NCBI RefSeq assembly: GCF_002723975.1
Contig: NZ_BEWO01000022.1
Location: 1-37,315, forward strand
Reading direction: 5' to 3'
DNA from: Gluconobacter japonicus
Lineage (GTDB): Bacteria; Pseudomonadota; Alphaproteobacteria; Acetobacterales; Acetobacteraceae
DNA length: 37,315 nucleotides
Below, piece after piece: positions 1 through 8,035 of the stretch. The notes under the pieces are model-generated. The model searched no databases and was not told where the DNA came from. It saw only the letters and a list, made by a program, of their open reading frames with translations. The position numbers and the translations under genes are program-made. Numbering within the stretch: the first letter of the stretch is position 1; the number at the start of each line of letters is the position of its first letter.

Positions 1-1
1 T

Positions 2-190
2 ACTGCCGGCCTCGGCCTGCAGTCCTTCACCCACCTCACCCTGCCCCAGCAAATGGGCGTCGCTGCAGGACGCGCCGGACAGGAATTCGGCCAGATCCTC
101 CAGCAGCAGACCCCGCAACAGCCAACCGTTCTGCTCAACGCAGGAGATCCTGTCGGCGTGCTTTTCGATGAGCCTGTCTATGCGCCCTGA
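2..190 (+). CDS. traO: C-terminal end of TraO/DotG (IcmE)-like core-channel protein, partial
   Basis: The open frame runs in from the left edge and stops at TGA 188-190, leaving 62 residues. The tail, with NAGDPVGVLFDEPVY near the end, resembles the end of VirB10/DotG C-terminal domains, which line the outer-membrane channel of type IV secretion systems. The identity rests mainly on position: the next five genes match, in order, those that follow icmE (dotG) in Legionella and traO in IncI plasmids. The start and the rest of the gene lie outside the window. A different VirB10-like protein is possible, but the synteny makes DotG the best call. Confidence 0.6.
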   Translation, partial: TAGLGLQSFTHLTLPQQMGVAAGRAGQEFGQILQQQTPQQPTVLLNAGDPVGVLFDEPVYAP

Positions 191-191
191 T

Positions 192-218
192 CGCACTCAC
201 AAACGGCTCTGGCATCCT
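192..218 (+). promoter_or_regulatory. Repeated transfer-region promoter/operator, copy 1 (upstream of traP)
   Basis: The core CGCACTCACAAACG (192-205) is followed by 7 nt and a -10-like hexamer CATCCT (213-218). A start near 225 would leave a short leader before the AAGGAGG ribosome site (231-237) and the ATG at 247. Five related copies head other units in the window. This copy lacks the left half of the palindrome found in copies 2, 3, 5 and 6, as copy 4 does. Confidence 0.6.
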
Positions 219-246
219 CAAACCTGCCAGAAGGAGGGTCATCGCC

Positions 247-1434
247 ATGCGAGGTAGCGCAATGCGCCAGGACAATGTCACACACGTCACGCCCATGCTT
301 CGTGTCCCGTCACGCCCCGGACCGGAACAACCGGAGCATGCCCGTCCCGCCCCCGACACGCCGGTCGCGGCGGAAACCCCGGCTCCTGCGCAGAGTGACG
401 AACCTGTCATCTCCCACGGACGGGTTCCTGACCCACCCCCCAGCCAACGCGGGCACCGGGTCACCGGGCTCAGCCGCCTTCTGGCGGGTGGAACCGCCAT
501 CGCACTGGCCGGTGGCGCGCTTACAATGGGAATTGCCGTCTACGGGCCGCGCCTCGGTATCATGGTGCCTTTCCTTATGGACAAGCCCAAAGCAGCGCCA
601 CAGACCGCAGCACCAAAGGCAGCACCGCCTCCACAGGCGAATGCCCTGACGCCTCCAGCACTTGGACAGAAGACCGATCCAGGCCCATCGCCTGCCGCTC
701 CCCCTTTCGAGGCGGCAGGCAGCGACGAAAGCGATCCCTTCGGCGGCAGCGGCATCGCCGTGCAAAGCGGACAGGTCTCCACTCCGCCTGCCCCTGCACA
801 GACGCCCGTCCAGCTGCCGGCAACGCCCCCCATGCCACAAAGCACTGCCCCGGTGACTGTCCAGCCCGCACCGGCGGCATCACCTGCTGTCCAAACAGCA
901 CAGCCACCGGTTCCGTCAGCCTCTGTCGCCACGTCCACGCCGGACTCTGCCCCCTCACCGGATGCAAAACTTGAACTCGAACTGGCGGGGAAACTCCACG
1001 AGCTCGACGTGCATGTCTCTGCCCTGGACCAGCGTCTGTCCGCCGTGCAGGACACTCTGGGCGAGCGGATCAACATGGGCCTGGGGAAGGTAAGCGGACG
1101 TCTCGACGAACTCGAACACCGCGAAGACCAGACGGATCAGGCCCTCAAAGCCACCCCGAAGCCCACGCGAAAAGGCAATGCGCCTCCTGCGGGATCAGGA
1201 ACGGCTTCCGGCACAAAACCGGCACCAACCCAGAAAGCCCAGCCGCCTGCACCGTCCCGCCCGGTCTATCATGTTCAGGCTGGCGCCCCCGGTATCGCCA
1301 TCCTGCAGGATAGCTCTGGCAATCCCATCCGGGTCGAAAACGGCGAGACCATCCCGGGGTGGGGACTTATCAGCGCCATTACCCAGACCGGAAGCGGATG
1401 GGTGGTTCACACCGAACACGGCTCTATCCGGTAG
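247..1434 (+). CDS. traP: TraP/DotF (IcmG)-like inner-membrane protein
   Basis: This 395-residue protein has a Pro/Ala-rich cytoplasmic N-terminus, one membrane segment at about residues 78-98, a long Pro/Ala/Gln-rich spacer, a predicted coiled coil at about 239-300 and a compact C-terminal domain at about 341-395 (AILQDSSGNPIRVENGE, then GWGLISAI) that resembles the periplasmic PilP/GspC-type beta domain. That architecture and the position after dotG and before a dotE-like gene match DotF/TraP, an inner-membrane component of the type IVB channel. The start is set by AAGGAGG at 231-237, 9 nt from ATG 247; ATG 262 is an alternative. The sequence is low complexity, so the call rests on architecture and synteny more than on conserved residues. 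Confidence 0.65.
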   Translation: MRGSAMRQDNVTHVTPMLRVPSRPGPEQPEHARPAPDTPVAAETPAPAQSDEPVISHGRVPDPPPSQRGHRVTGLSRLLAGGTAIALAGGALTMGIAVYGPRLGIMVPFLMDKPKAAPQTAAPKAAPPPQANALTPPALGQKTDPGPSPAAPPFEAAGSDESDPFGGSGIAVQSGQVSTPPAPAQTPVQLPATPPMPQSTAPVTVQPAPAASPAVQTAQPPVPSASVATSTPDSAPSPDAKLELELAGKLHELDVHVSALDQRLSAVQDTLGERINMGLGKVSGRLDELEHREDQTDQALKATPKPTRKGNAPPAGSGTASGTKPAPTQKAQPPAPSRPVYHVQAGAPGIAILQDSSGNPIRVENGETIPGWGLISAITQTGSGWVVHTEHGSIR

Positions 1435-1443
1435 GCCCTGCCC

Positions 1444-1989
1444 ATGGAAGGACTGTTCGACTTTGCCCAGGATATCGGCTCCGCCCTCGGGTGGCTGCTT
1501 CCCGCGCTCTGCTACATCGGCGGCTCGTGGCTCCTCGCAACGGGAGCCCTGGGCATCGTCCAGCGCTCACGCCAGCCTCTGGGCTTCCTGACACAGCCTT
1601 TTGTCCCTGAGCTCATGATTGCGGTCGGAGCCACCTTCCTGTCCTTCCCGGAATTCCTCAACGCCGGAAACCGCACACTCGGTTTCGACGCCAATGCCGG
1701 TCTCGGCGCGCCCGCCAAGGTCTCCTTTTCAACAGACGCACTCGCCAACGCTGCAAAGGGCGGTCCGCTGCAGGCACTGACGGCCATCCTCACCGTCTGG
1801 CACAGCTACTTTGCCGCCTACGGCGCCCTGATCGTCTATTTCGGCCTCGTCCGGCAGGTGGGACGCGCCAAAGGCACCAACAACTCATCTCCCGGTCTGA
1901 ACATGGTCATGATCGTCGCAGGCTTCATGGTCATGAACGCCGATGTCATCGGCCCGGGCCTCATCCGGGAGCTCAAGCTCACCTCATGA
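1444..1989 (+). CDS. traQ: TraQ/DotE (IcmC)-like membrane protein
   Basis: This 181-residue polytopic protein has hydrophobic stretches at about 14-37, 55-72, 108-133 and 152-170. Legionella DotE (IcmC) and IncI TraQ are integral membrane proteins of similar size at this position between the DotF and DotP genes. The gene starts 9 nt after traP ends and its TGA overlaps an ATG of the next frame. No catalytic motif is visible. It is most likely an inner-membrane part of the type IVB conjugation channel; the assignment is by size, topology and order. Confidence 0.65.
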   Translation: MEGLFDFAQDIGSALGWLLPALCYIGGSWLLATGALGIVQRSRQPLGFLTQPFVPELMIAVGATFLSFPEFLNAGNRTLGFDANAGLGAPAKVSFSTDALANAAKGGPLQALTAILTVWHSYFAAYGALIVYFGLVRQVGRAKGTNNSSPGLNMVMIVAGFMVMNADVIGPGLIRELKLTS

Positions 1990-2036
1990 CGTCCGCTCGC
2001 CCGTTTCCTCCCGCCCCTTTCCTGACAGGAGCCCTC

Positions 2037-2441
2037 ATGTCCGCTTTCTCCTCTCCAAGACGTCCCTTTCCCCAGGTCCGGCCTGCAGCAGTGCTCGCCA
2101 CCCTCGCCATGACCCCGCTTCTGGTCTCCCAGGCCCATGCGCAGGCGATCGATACCATCATGCAGCAGTCGACTGGCCACGCCCTGGGCGCATGGGCCTA
2201 TTTCCTCAACGCCTTCTGCTGGATCGTCGGCAGCATCATGCTGATCATGTGCGGGATGGGCTGGTATCAGCATCAACGTAATCCCAATGCCGGCAGCCGT
2301 CCCGGTCTGATGGTCGCGGCCGGCGTGCTCGGCGGCGTCCTTCTGGCTTTCCCCTTCCTCGCCAAGACCGCCAGCTTCACCCTCTTCAATCAGGGACCGA
2401 CCGTTACCGGCGAACAGCAGCAGATGAAGTTCGACAAGTGA
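2037..2441 (+). CDS. traR: TraR/DotP (IcmD)-like small membrane protein
   Basis: This is a 134-residue protein with a cleavable signal peptide (likely cut after the SQAHA segment) and two membrane segments, around WAYFLNAFCWIVGSIMLIM and GLMVAAGVLGGVLLAFPFL. DotP (IcmD) and TraR are small exported two-segment proteins in the same place. An upstream in-frame ATG at 1986 overlaps the previous stop, but 2037 is preferred because AGGAG lies 6 nt before it and it gives a normal signal-peptide N-terminus. The gene overlaps the next by 4 nt (ATGA). Confidence 0.65.
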   Translation: MSAFSSPRRPFPQVRPAAVLATLAMTPLLVSQAHAQAIDTIMQQSTGHALGAWAYFLNAFCWIVGSIMLIMCGMGWYQHQRNPNAGSRPGLMVAAGVLGGVLLAFPFLAKTASFTLFNQGPTVTGEQQQMKFDK

Positions 2442-2971
2442 TGGACCCGGTGCAGATGGCCATGATGGACGGCACCGACCTGCGGGTCGGACCTCTTGCA
2501 CAGACAGCGCCTGCGCGCTGTGACTGCTGTGGTCATCTGCCTCCCGCAGGGACCGTTGCGGGACTCTCTTTGTGTACGACCTGTCTGCCGGCCTTTGCTC
2601 TGGACGAGTATGATATCGATTGCGTCACCAGGCTGATCTGGTGCCCGCTGTTCGATCAGGGCGCGTTAAGCCGGCTGGTCACCGCCCTGCAGGCCGTCAG
2701 CGCAAAACATGAAACCACCCTCTGGTCACAAGAGCTCTCCGGTGAGCCTCTTGCCGCAAAACGGGTCTTCGACACTCTCAAAAAACAGTGTGAGCCGGCT
2801 GTCCGTCTTCTCGGAACCGATCGTCCGTCACGCCTGCGCGCCGCCGCCCGCGCCCTCCCTCGCAGACCGGATCACGCCCTTTCAGGGATCCGCTGCCTTA
2901 CCGTTGGCTCCTGGTTCGCCAAGTCTCCCGCCCGTCCCATCTCCGGCACGTGGGAGATACAGACCGTATGA
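2438..2971 (+). CDS. traT: TraT/DotN (IcmJ)-like zinc-binding coupling-complex protein
   Basis: This 177-residue soluble protein has a four-cysteine zinc-site pattern, CDCC near residue 28 and CTTC near residue 46, followed by the segment LIWCPLFDQGALSRLV and a helical C-terminal half. DotN (IcmJ) has the same plan: paired CxxC motifs, then a short hydrophobic segment and helices. It binds the DotL coupling ATPase in Legionella. The gene lies directly before the DotO/IcmB gene, as icmJ lies before icmB. It overlaps both neighbours by ATGA junctions. A generic zinc-ribbon protein is the alternative. Confidence 0.65.
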   Translation: MMDPVQMAMMDGTDLRVGPLAQTAPARCDCCGHLPPAGTVAGLSLCTTCLPAFALDEYDIDCVTRLIWCPLFDQGALSRLVTALQAVSAKHETTLWSQELSGEPLAAKRVFDTLKKQCEPAVRLLGTDRPSRLRAAARALPRRPDHALSGIRCLTVGSWFAKSPARPISGTWEIQTV

Positions 2972-5900
2972 ACCTGTTTCGCCGACCATCCTCGCAGGCG
3001 AGCGCTCCCGGTGAGACCCCCTCCCTTCCGCTGGCCCGCAGACGCGGCGCCCTCGGCGAAACGATCCTCAAAGGGATCGCCTCAGCCTCGCTTCTGCTCA
3101 AGCGGGACATCACCTCCTTCTGCGATCTCGCCACCTGCGACCGCAACGGGATCGTGACCTTCGGAGGAGATTACCTCACGATCGTGCGTCTGCGTGGCAT
3201 GCGGCGCATCTCCAGTGGTCCCGAGATCAAAGCGTCCGCCGCCCGGCTCCGGCTCGCACTCAGCAGCCTCTTCGCCGCGCCCGGTCACGCGCTGCAGTTC
3301 TCTTACGCGGCCGACCCCGAAGGCGTGCAGACCACAATCGCCCGCAATCTGGAGGAACGCCGCACTATCGCCGCCGCCCTCAACGCCGAATTCGAGGATA
3401 TCTTCTCCGAACGCCAGCGCGTCCTGCCCGCTTATATGCGACAGGAACGGATATGGCTGGCCCTGTGGACGCGGACCGGGCGCCTGTCCAGCCAGGAAGA
3501 CCGCCAGGCCAAAGCCGCCAGAAAACGCGAGCTCGGCGCCCTTCCCCCAATTGGAGACGCCCAGAACCCCCTGTTGGGCAGTCTCGAACTCGGCACCATC
3601 CACTCTACCTTCGTTCAGGGGGTGCTCCAGGCTTTCGCCCATGAGGCGGTCCAGGCGGAAATGCTCTCTCCCGAGGACGGGTTGCGCGCCATCCGCGAGG
3701 AACTCTACCCGGAAACAATCGGCGGCGAGTGGACGCCCTCCACCCCGTTACGCACTCCGCCGGACCGCGTTCCCGACGACGATCCGCCCCGTGACGTCGC
3801 CGATCTGCTCTGGCCGCCCCTGCGCGAACAGCTTTTCCGGGACGACGCCTTCACACCCGATTTCTCCACCGTCCGGCTGGGCACCATGGACTGGACGCCG
3901 CTGGAACTGACCCGCTGTCCGGAAGTCCCCCATGCCGGCGCACCCCTGACACCCATCCCAAGTTTCACGGAACTCGCGTGCAGACTGGCCGGTCGCAGAA
4001 TGCCCTGGCGCGCGACCGCCCTGATCGAAGGCACACGACCGGGCTACATGGCCTGGAAGGACATGATCGCCACCTTCCTGAAATTCGGCACGAACCTCCC
4101 GATCAACGCCGCTTTCGCGGAACTCAAGGGTCTGCGCGCGCGGCAGGAAGACACGGTCGTCAAGCTGCGCATGGCCTTCGCCACATCCGCTCCGGCCGGG
4201 GAGACGGAAACGCTGCGTGTACGGGCCTCCCGGCTGGAACAGGCCGTGCAAGCCTGGGGCGGCGCCTCCGCCAGCCGCGTGTGCGGCGATCCTCTTGCCG
4301 GGGTCATGTCCTCCGTGCCCGGACTGGCCGTCGCGTCCACCGCCCCGCCCTCTGCCGGACCACTCGCCCAGATCCTCGCCATGATGCCCTGGGCACGTCC
4401 CGGCACACCCTGGCGTGACGGCGCCATGCTGTTCCGCGCCGCGGACGGAACCCTCGTGCCCTATGACCCGTCCGGGTCCGGACGCGAAGCGGTGCTTGAT
4501 CTCTTTATCGCTCCGTCCCGGCGCGGGAAGTCAATGCTCGCCAACGCCCTGTTGCTCAACACCGTCCTCAGCCCTGCGGCCATGACCGCCCAGGGGCCCC
4601 GGATACCGCTGATTGGCAAGCTCGATGTCGGGGATTCCTCATCCGGCTTTGTTGACATGGTCCTCGCGGGCCTGCGTGCGGAAGACCAGCACCTGGCCCT
4701 GCATGTCCCCTTCCAGCTGATCGAAGAACACGCGGTCAACATCTTCGACACCGAAACATGCTGCCGGATGCCGCTGGACTACCACGTTACATTCCTGCGC
4801 AACTTCCTCGGTCTGGTCTGCAAGCCGCTCGAGGGTCCCGCCTTTGAATCGATGAACCAGCTGATCGATGCGATCATCCCGGCCGCATTTGAATATTTCT
4901 CTGATCATGGTCCGTCCGTCCAGCCCAAGGTCTGGCGTCCGGGGATTGATCCGCACGGCGTGGACGCGGCCCTCACCCGGCACCGCCTCGCGCCCGAACG
5001 CGACACGCCCTGGTGGCAGATCGCCGATCTGTTCGCCGAAGCCGGCGACATGCGCATGGCCCATCGCGCCACCCGCTTCGCCGTACCCACAATCGGCGAC
5101 CTGATCCGTGTCGTGCGCGAACCACGGATCCGCATCGCCTTCGAAAAGGTGACGCCAACGTCAGGAAACGAGAGCACGCTCGACATCTTCCGACGCTACA
5201 TCACCCATTTTGTCGACAAATATCCCACGCTCAACCGCCCGACACAACTTGATCTGGGGGACGCACGGATCACCGTGCTCGATATCAGCCGCGTCGCCCC
5301 CGAGGGGCTCGGTGAGTCCCAGCGCCAGACCGAGCTGATGTATCTGCTGGGCTTTCATGTCATCGCCCGGAATTTCTTTCTCGACCCTGACGAAGCCCGG
5401 AATGTTCCCGCTCACGTCCGGACCTGGCACCGCCGCCGCTTCGAGGAATTCCGCGAAAGCTTTAAACGGATCGAGTGCGACGAGTTTCAGCGCACCGCAG
5501 GCGCGCCACACATCCAGCGTCAGTTCGAGGAGGCCGCGCGGCGTGCGGCCAAACTCAATGTCCGGCTCGGCCTCGCAAGCCAGAAACTGGATGATTTCGG
5601 CGAATATCTTATTTCCCACTCGACCGGACGCTTCATTCTGGGCGCTCCCGATGAAAAGGAAGCGAAGGCCATCTGTGACCGCTTCCAGCTCAGCCCGGCC
5701 GCCCGCGCCATTGTCGAGACCGGGCTCAACGGCCCACGCCCTGACGGCGGTGGCGCACCGCTGATCTGGCAGACCCGGGTCCATCATGAGGTTTATGAAC
5801 TGTTTGTCCTCAATCTGATGGGACCGATCGAACTCTGGGCCCTGTCGACCAGCCCGAAAGACACGGCCCTGCGCCGGCGCCTGTACGATGCCCTGGGCAC

Positions 5901-6135
5901 GGCCGAAGCCCGGAGGCGTCTGGCGACAGTCTTTCCCCGCGGCACCGCCGAAGACGAGATTGAGCGACGGGAAACGGCCCGCGTGAAAAGCGGTCAGGAC
6001 GCCAGTGTGGCTCTGGGCGGGGTCATCGAGGAACTGGCCCGTGAACTGCGTGATGGCACCGGCCTGGGCACCGTCATCCGTCAGAGAGACGACGAGGCCG
6101 GACTCACAAATGCTCCGGGCATGATGGACGCATGA
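2968..6135 (+). CDS. traU: TraU/DotO (IcmB)-like VirB4-family ATPase
   Basis: This large protein of 1055 residues has the size of IncI TraU and Legionella DotO (about 1000 residues), the VirB4-class ATPase that docks on the cytoplasmic face of the type IVB channel. The P-loop is APSRRGKS at residues 515-522; the usual first Gly is Ala, but Lys521 and Ser522 are present. The segment ending FKRIECDEFQRT about 330 residues later fits the Walker B region, with the aspartate and glutamate in CDEF. ATG 2968 overlaps the stop of dotN (ATGA); an in-frame GTG at 2950 is possible. The gene overlaps the next by 4 nt. DotO-type identity is supported by the icmJ-icmB order. Confidence 0.85.
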   Translation: MNLFRRPSSQASAPGETPSLPLARRRGALGETILKGIASASLLLKRDITSFCDLATCDRNGIVTFGGDYLTIVRLRGMRRISSGPEIKASAARLRLALSSLFAAPGHALQFSYAADPEGVQTTIARNLEERRTIAAALNAEFEDIFSERQRVLPAYMRQERIWLALWTRTGRLSSQEDRQAKAARKRELGALPPIGDAQNPLLGSLELGTIHSTFVQGVLQAFAHEAVQAEMLSPEDGLRAIREELYPETIGGEWTPSTPLRTPPDRVPDDDPPRDVADLLWPPLREQLFRDDAFTPDFSTVRLGTMDWTPLELTRCPEVPHAGAPLTPIPSFTELACRLAGRRMPWRATALIEGTRPGYMAWKDMIATFLKFGTNLPINAAFAELKGLRARQEDTVVKLRMAFATSAPAGETETLRVRASRLEQAVQAWGGASASRVCGDPLAGVMSSVPGLAVASTAPPSAGPLAQILAMMPWARPGTPWRDGAMLFRAADGTLVPYDPSGSGREAVLDLFIAPSRRGKSMLANALLLNTVLSPAAMTAQGPRIPLIGKLDVGDSSSGFVDMVLAGLRAEDQHLALHVPFQLIEEHAVNIFDTETCCRMPLDYHVTFLRNFLGLVCKPLEGPAFESMNQLIDAIIPAAFEYFSDHGPSVQPKVWRPGIDPHGVDAALTRHRLAPERDTPWWQIADLFAEAGDMRMAHRATRFAVPTIGDLIRVVREPRIRIAFEKVTPTSGNESTLDIFRRYITHFVDKYPTLNRPTQLDLGDARITVLDISRVAPEGLGESQRQTELMYLLGFHVIARNFFLDPDEARNVPAHVRTWHRRRFEEFRESFKRIECDEFQRTAGAPHIQRQFEEAARRAAKLNVRLGLASQKLDDFGEYLISHSTGRFILGAPDEKEAKAICDRFQLSPAARAIVETGLNGPRPDGGGAPLIWQTRVHHEVYELFVLNLMGPIELWALSTSPKDTALRRRLYDALGTAEARRRLATVFPRGTAEDEIERRETARVKSGQDASVALGGVIEELARELRDGTGLGTVIRQRDDEAGLTNAPGMMDA

Positions 6136-7151
6136 AAATGCTTCGCCTCATGCTTCCGATCGTCAGCACCGCAGGTCTCGCGGGATGCGCCCATGAGGCG
6201 TCAACCGCACCCGTGCCGGTCGCAGTGCCTGGAATGCCCTCTCCCGAGTTGGCCCTTCAGAAGAGCCTCGACCGGATCAGTGGCTTTCTGGGTAGCCTCA
6301 ATGAGCGGATCCCGACCCCCGCCCGCCAGAGCGTCGCCCTCGCCACGACCCCTGACCGGGCGATGCAACGCACGCCGGCACCATCCGCACGCCCTGAAAC
6401 AACGCCCGACACACCAGAGGGGGCAGCGACTTCCGGTTCGCTGCATGAGACCATCCCGCCCCATGCTCATGAAGCGACACCGCTCTACGGAAAGGGTGTC
6501 GTCTGGTTCGGTTTCGGGGACGGCTACGCACGGATCCGCTGCACACCCGGACAGGTCTGCATCGTCAGGTTGCAAAAGGGCGAGACCATGGAGGCGGATG
6601 CCCTCGCCGCCGAAGTCGGGAGTGGCTGGCGCGCTGATCTTGTGCGCGGCACACGGGGTATCCACGCAGGATGGGCGGTCGTCCTGACACCATCCCCCAG
6701 CGCCCGGTCCTCGGTTTTACGCTTCACAACAAACCGGCGCTCCTATGTTCTGGCCCTGGAACCGTCCGCGCCAGCCATGCGGATCGTGGCCTTCACGTAC
6801 AGTCCGAACGATCCGGCCACTCAACCCGACCCCCAGACAGAGCCAGCCGCAAACACACCAGTCGTGGCGCAGACGTCCCCGGACTTCTCCTACACGATTT
6901 CCGGCCCCGAAGCGCCCTTCAGACCCATGCGCGTCTATCGCGACGGGGGGCACACCTACATCCAGTTCCCGCCAGGCGGCATCAATTCCGCCCCCCGTCT
7001 CGTCGTCCTCGCACCCGCAATGACCGGCACCCAGCCCTACCGGGTCATCGGTGATTCCTACGTCGTCGACCGTCCTGTCGATGACGCCATGCTCATCGGC
7101 GCCGGCGCGCACGCTCCCGTTATCCGCATGACCCACGGAGGAAAGGCCTGA
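6132..7151 (+). CDS. Lipoprotein with a VirB9/TrbG/CagX-type domain
   Basis: This 339-residue protein carries a lipoprotein signal with Cys19 (lipobox LAGC). After a Pro-rich linker it shows the two-part pattern of the VirB9/TrbG/CagX family: an N-terminal beta domain with CTPGQVCIVRLQKGE and LRFTTNRRSYVLALE, then a C-terminal domain with MRVYRDGGHTYIQFPPG and YRVIGDSYVVDR. VirB9 proteins form the outer-membrane ring of type IVA systems with VirB7 and VirB10. Standard Dot/Icm and IncI systems use DotC, DotD and DotH for that ring. It is coupled to traU on the left and pilL on the right, so it could serve the channel, the pilus secretin, or both. The family call is firm; the role is inference. 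Confidence 0.75.
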   Translation: MKMLRLMLPIVSTAGLAGCAHEASTAPVPVAVPGMPSPELALQKSLDRISGFLGSLNERIPTPARQSVALATTPDRAMQRTPAPSARPETTPDTPEGAATSGSLHETIPPHAHEATPLYGKGVVWFGFGDGYARIRCTPGQVCIVRLQKGETMEADALAAEVGSGWRADLVRGTRGIHAGWAVVLTPSPSARSSVLRFTTNRRSYVLALEPSAPAMRIVAFTYSPNDPATQPDPQTEPAANTPVVAQTSPDFSYTISGPEAPFRPMRVYRDGGHTYIQFPPGGINSAPRLVVLAPAMTGTQPYRVIGDSYVVDRPVDDAMLIGAGAHAPVIRMTHGGKA

Positions 7152-8035
7152 TGCGCCGCCCCGCAACCGTCTTCGGTGTCGCCATGATCAGTCTGCTGGC
7201 AGGCTGCGCTCAACCCGCCCCCGAAAACACGTCCCATATCACCGGTGCCCAGTTCCGCGACACATCCGCGCTCACTGTCTTCATCGCCGACATCCTCGCC
7301 AGCAGTCTCACGCCGGCAGACACCACCCTGCGCCTGGCGCCCTTCAGCGGCCCGGACCCCGCACATGCCCAGATCCTGCTCACCGACACCCTGCGTGAGC
7401 GGGGGTTTGCCCTTTCTCCGGACGGAATGCCCTATCCGGGCGCCCATACCGTCCGCTATGCCGTCTCGCCCGTCGGACTGAACCTGCTCCTCGAACTCGA
7501 CGTCGACGATGCCTCCGCCACCTGCCTCTATGGCCATGAGGCGGACGGCGCGCTCAGACGGGCAGGAAGCTGCACCTTACGTGCGGGGGCAGGACTGGCG
7601 CTCCGTATTCCCGCCCGGGACGTTCTGGCTCCGGGAACAGCGCCATCAATATCCACGCCCGCCACCGTACAGGCAGCTCCTCTTTCCGCCCCCACCTCAG
7701 CCACTTCCGCGCCCGTGCCATTGCAGCCGACACCACCACGGTCCCCTGTGCCCACAGCGCCGATCCAGCCCCCGGCAGAGGTCTGGACACTGGTCGAAGG
7801 ACAGCCCATCCGCGAGCAGATGATCGCCTGGGCCGATCGCGCAGGATGGAAAATCCAGTGGCCGCATGCCCTGAACTGGAACGTGCCAGCCCTGACCAGT
7901 TTCACCGGCGATTTCCATACGGTCATGACCACCGTCATCCGCACGATCGCCGATGAGGGCAAATCCATACGAGCCGAATTCCATCCCTCCAACCGCTACC
8001 TCGTCGTGACGTCACCCGGAGGAGAAGACCGATGA
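7151..8035 (+). CDS. pilL: PilL-like lipoprotein with C-terminal TcpQ domain
   Basis: This 294-residue lipoprotein (lipobox LAGC, Cys19) has a beta-rich N-terminal region, a Pro-rich linker at about 175-210 and a C-terminal TcpQ-type domain at about 212-290, recognisable from [20 protein letters not shown], then GWKIQWP and a GDF motif. R64 PilL carries this domain and in toxin-coregulated pilus systems TcpQ helps place the secretin. The gene opens the thin-pilus operon and overlaps its neighbours by 1 and 4 nt. Confidence 0.75.
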   Translation: MRRPATVFGVAMISLLAGCAQPAPENTSHITGAQFRDTSALTVFIADILASSLTPADTTLRLAPFSGPDPAHAQILLTDTLRERGFALSPDGMPYPGAHTVRYAVSPVGLNLLLELDVDDASATCLYGHEADGALRRAGSCTLRAGAGLALRIPARDVLAPGTAPSISTPATVQAAPLSAPTSATSAPVPLQPTPPRSPVPTAPIQPPAEVWTLVEGQPIREQMIAWADRAGWKIQWPHALNWNVPALTSFTGDFHTVMTTVIRTIADEGKSIRAEFHPSNRYLVVTSPGGEDR

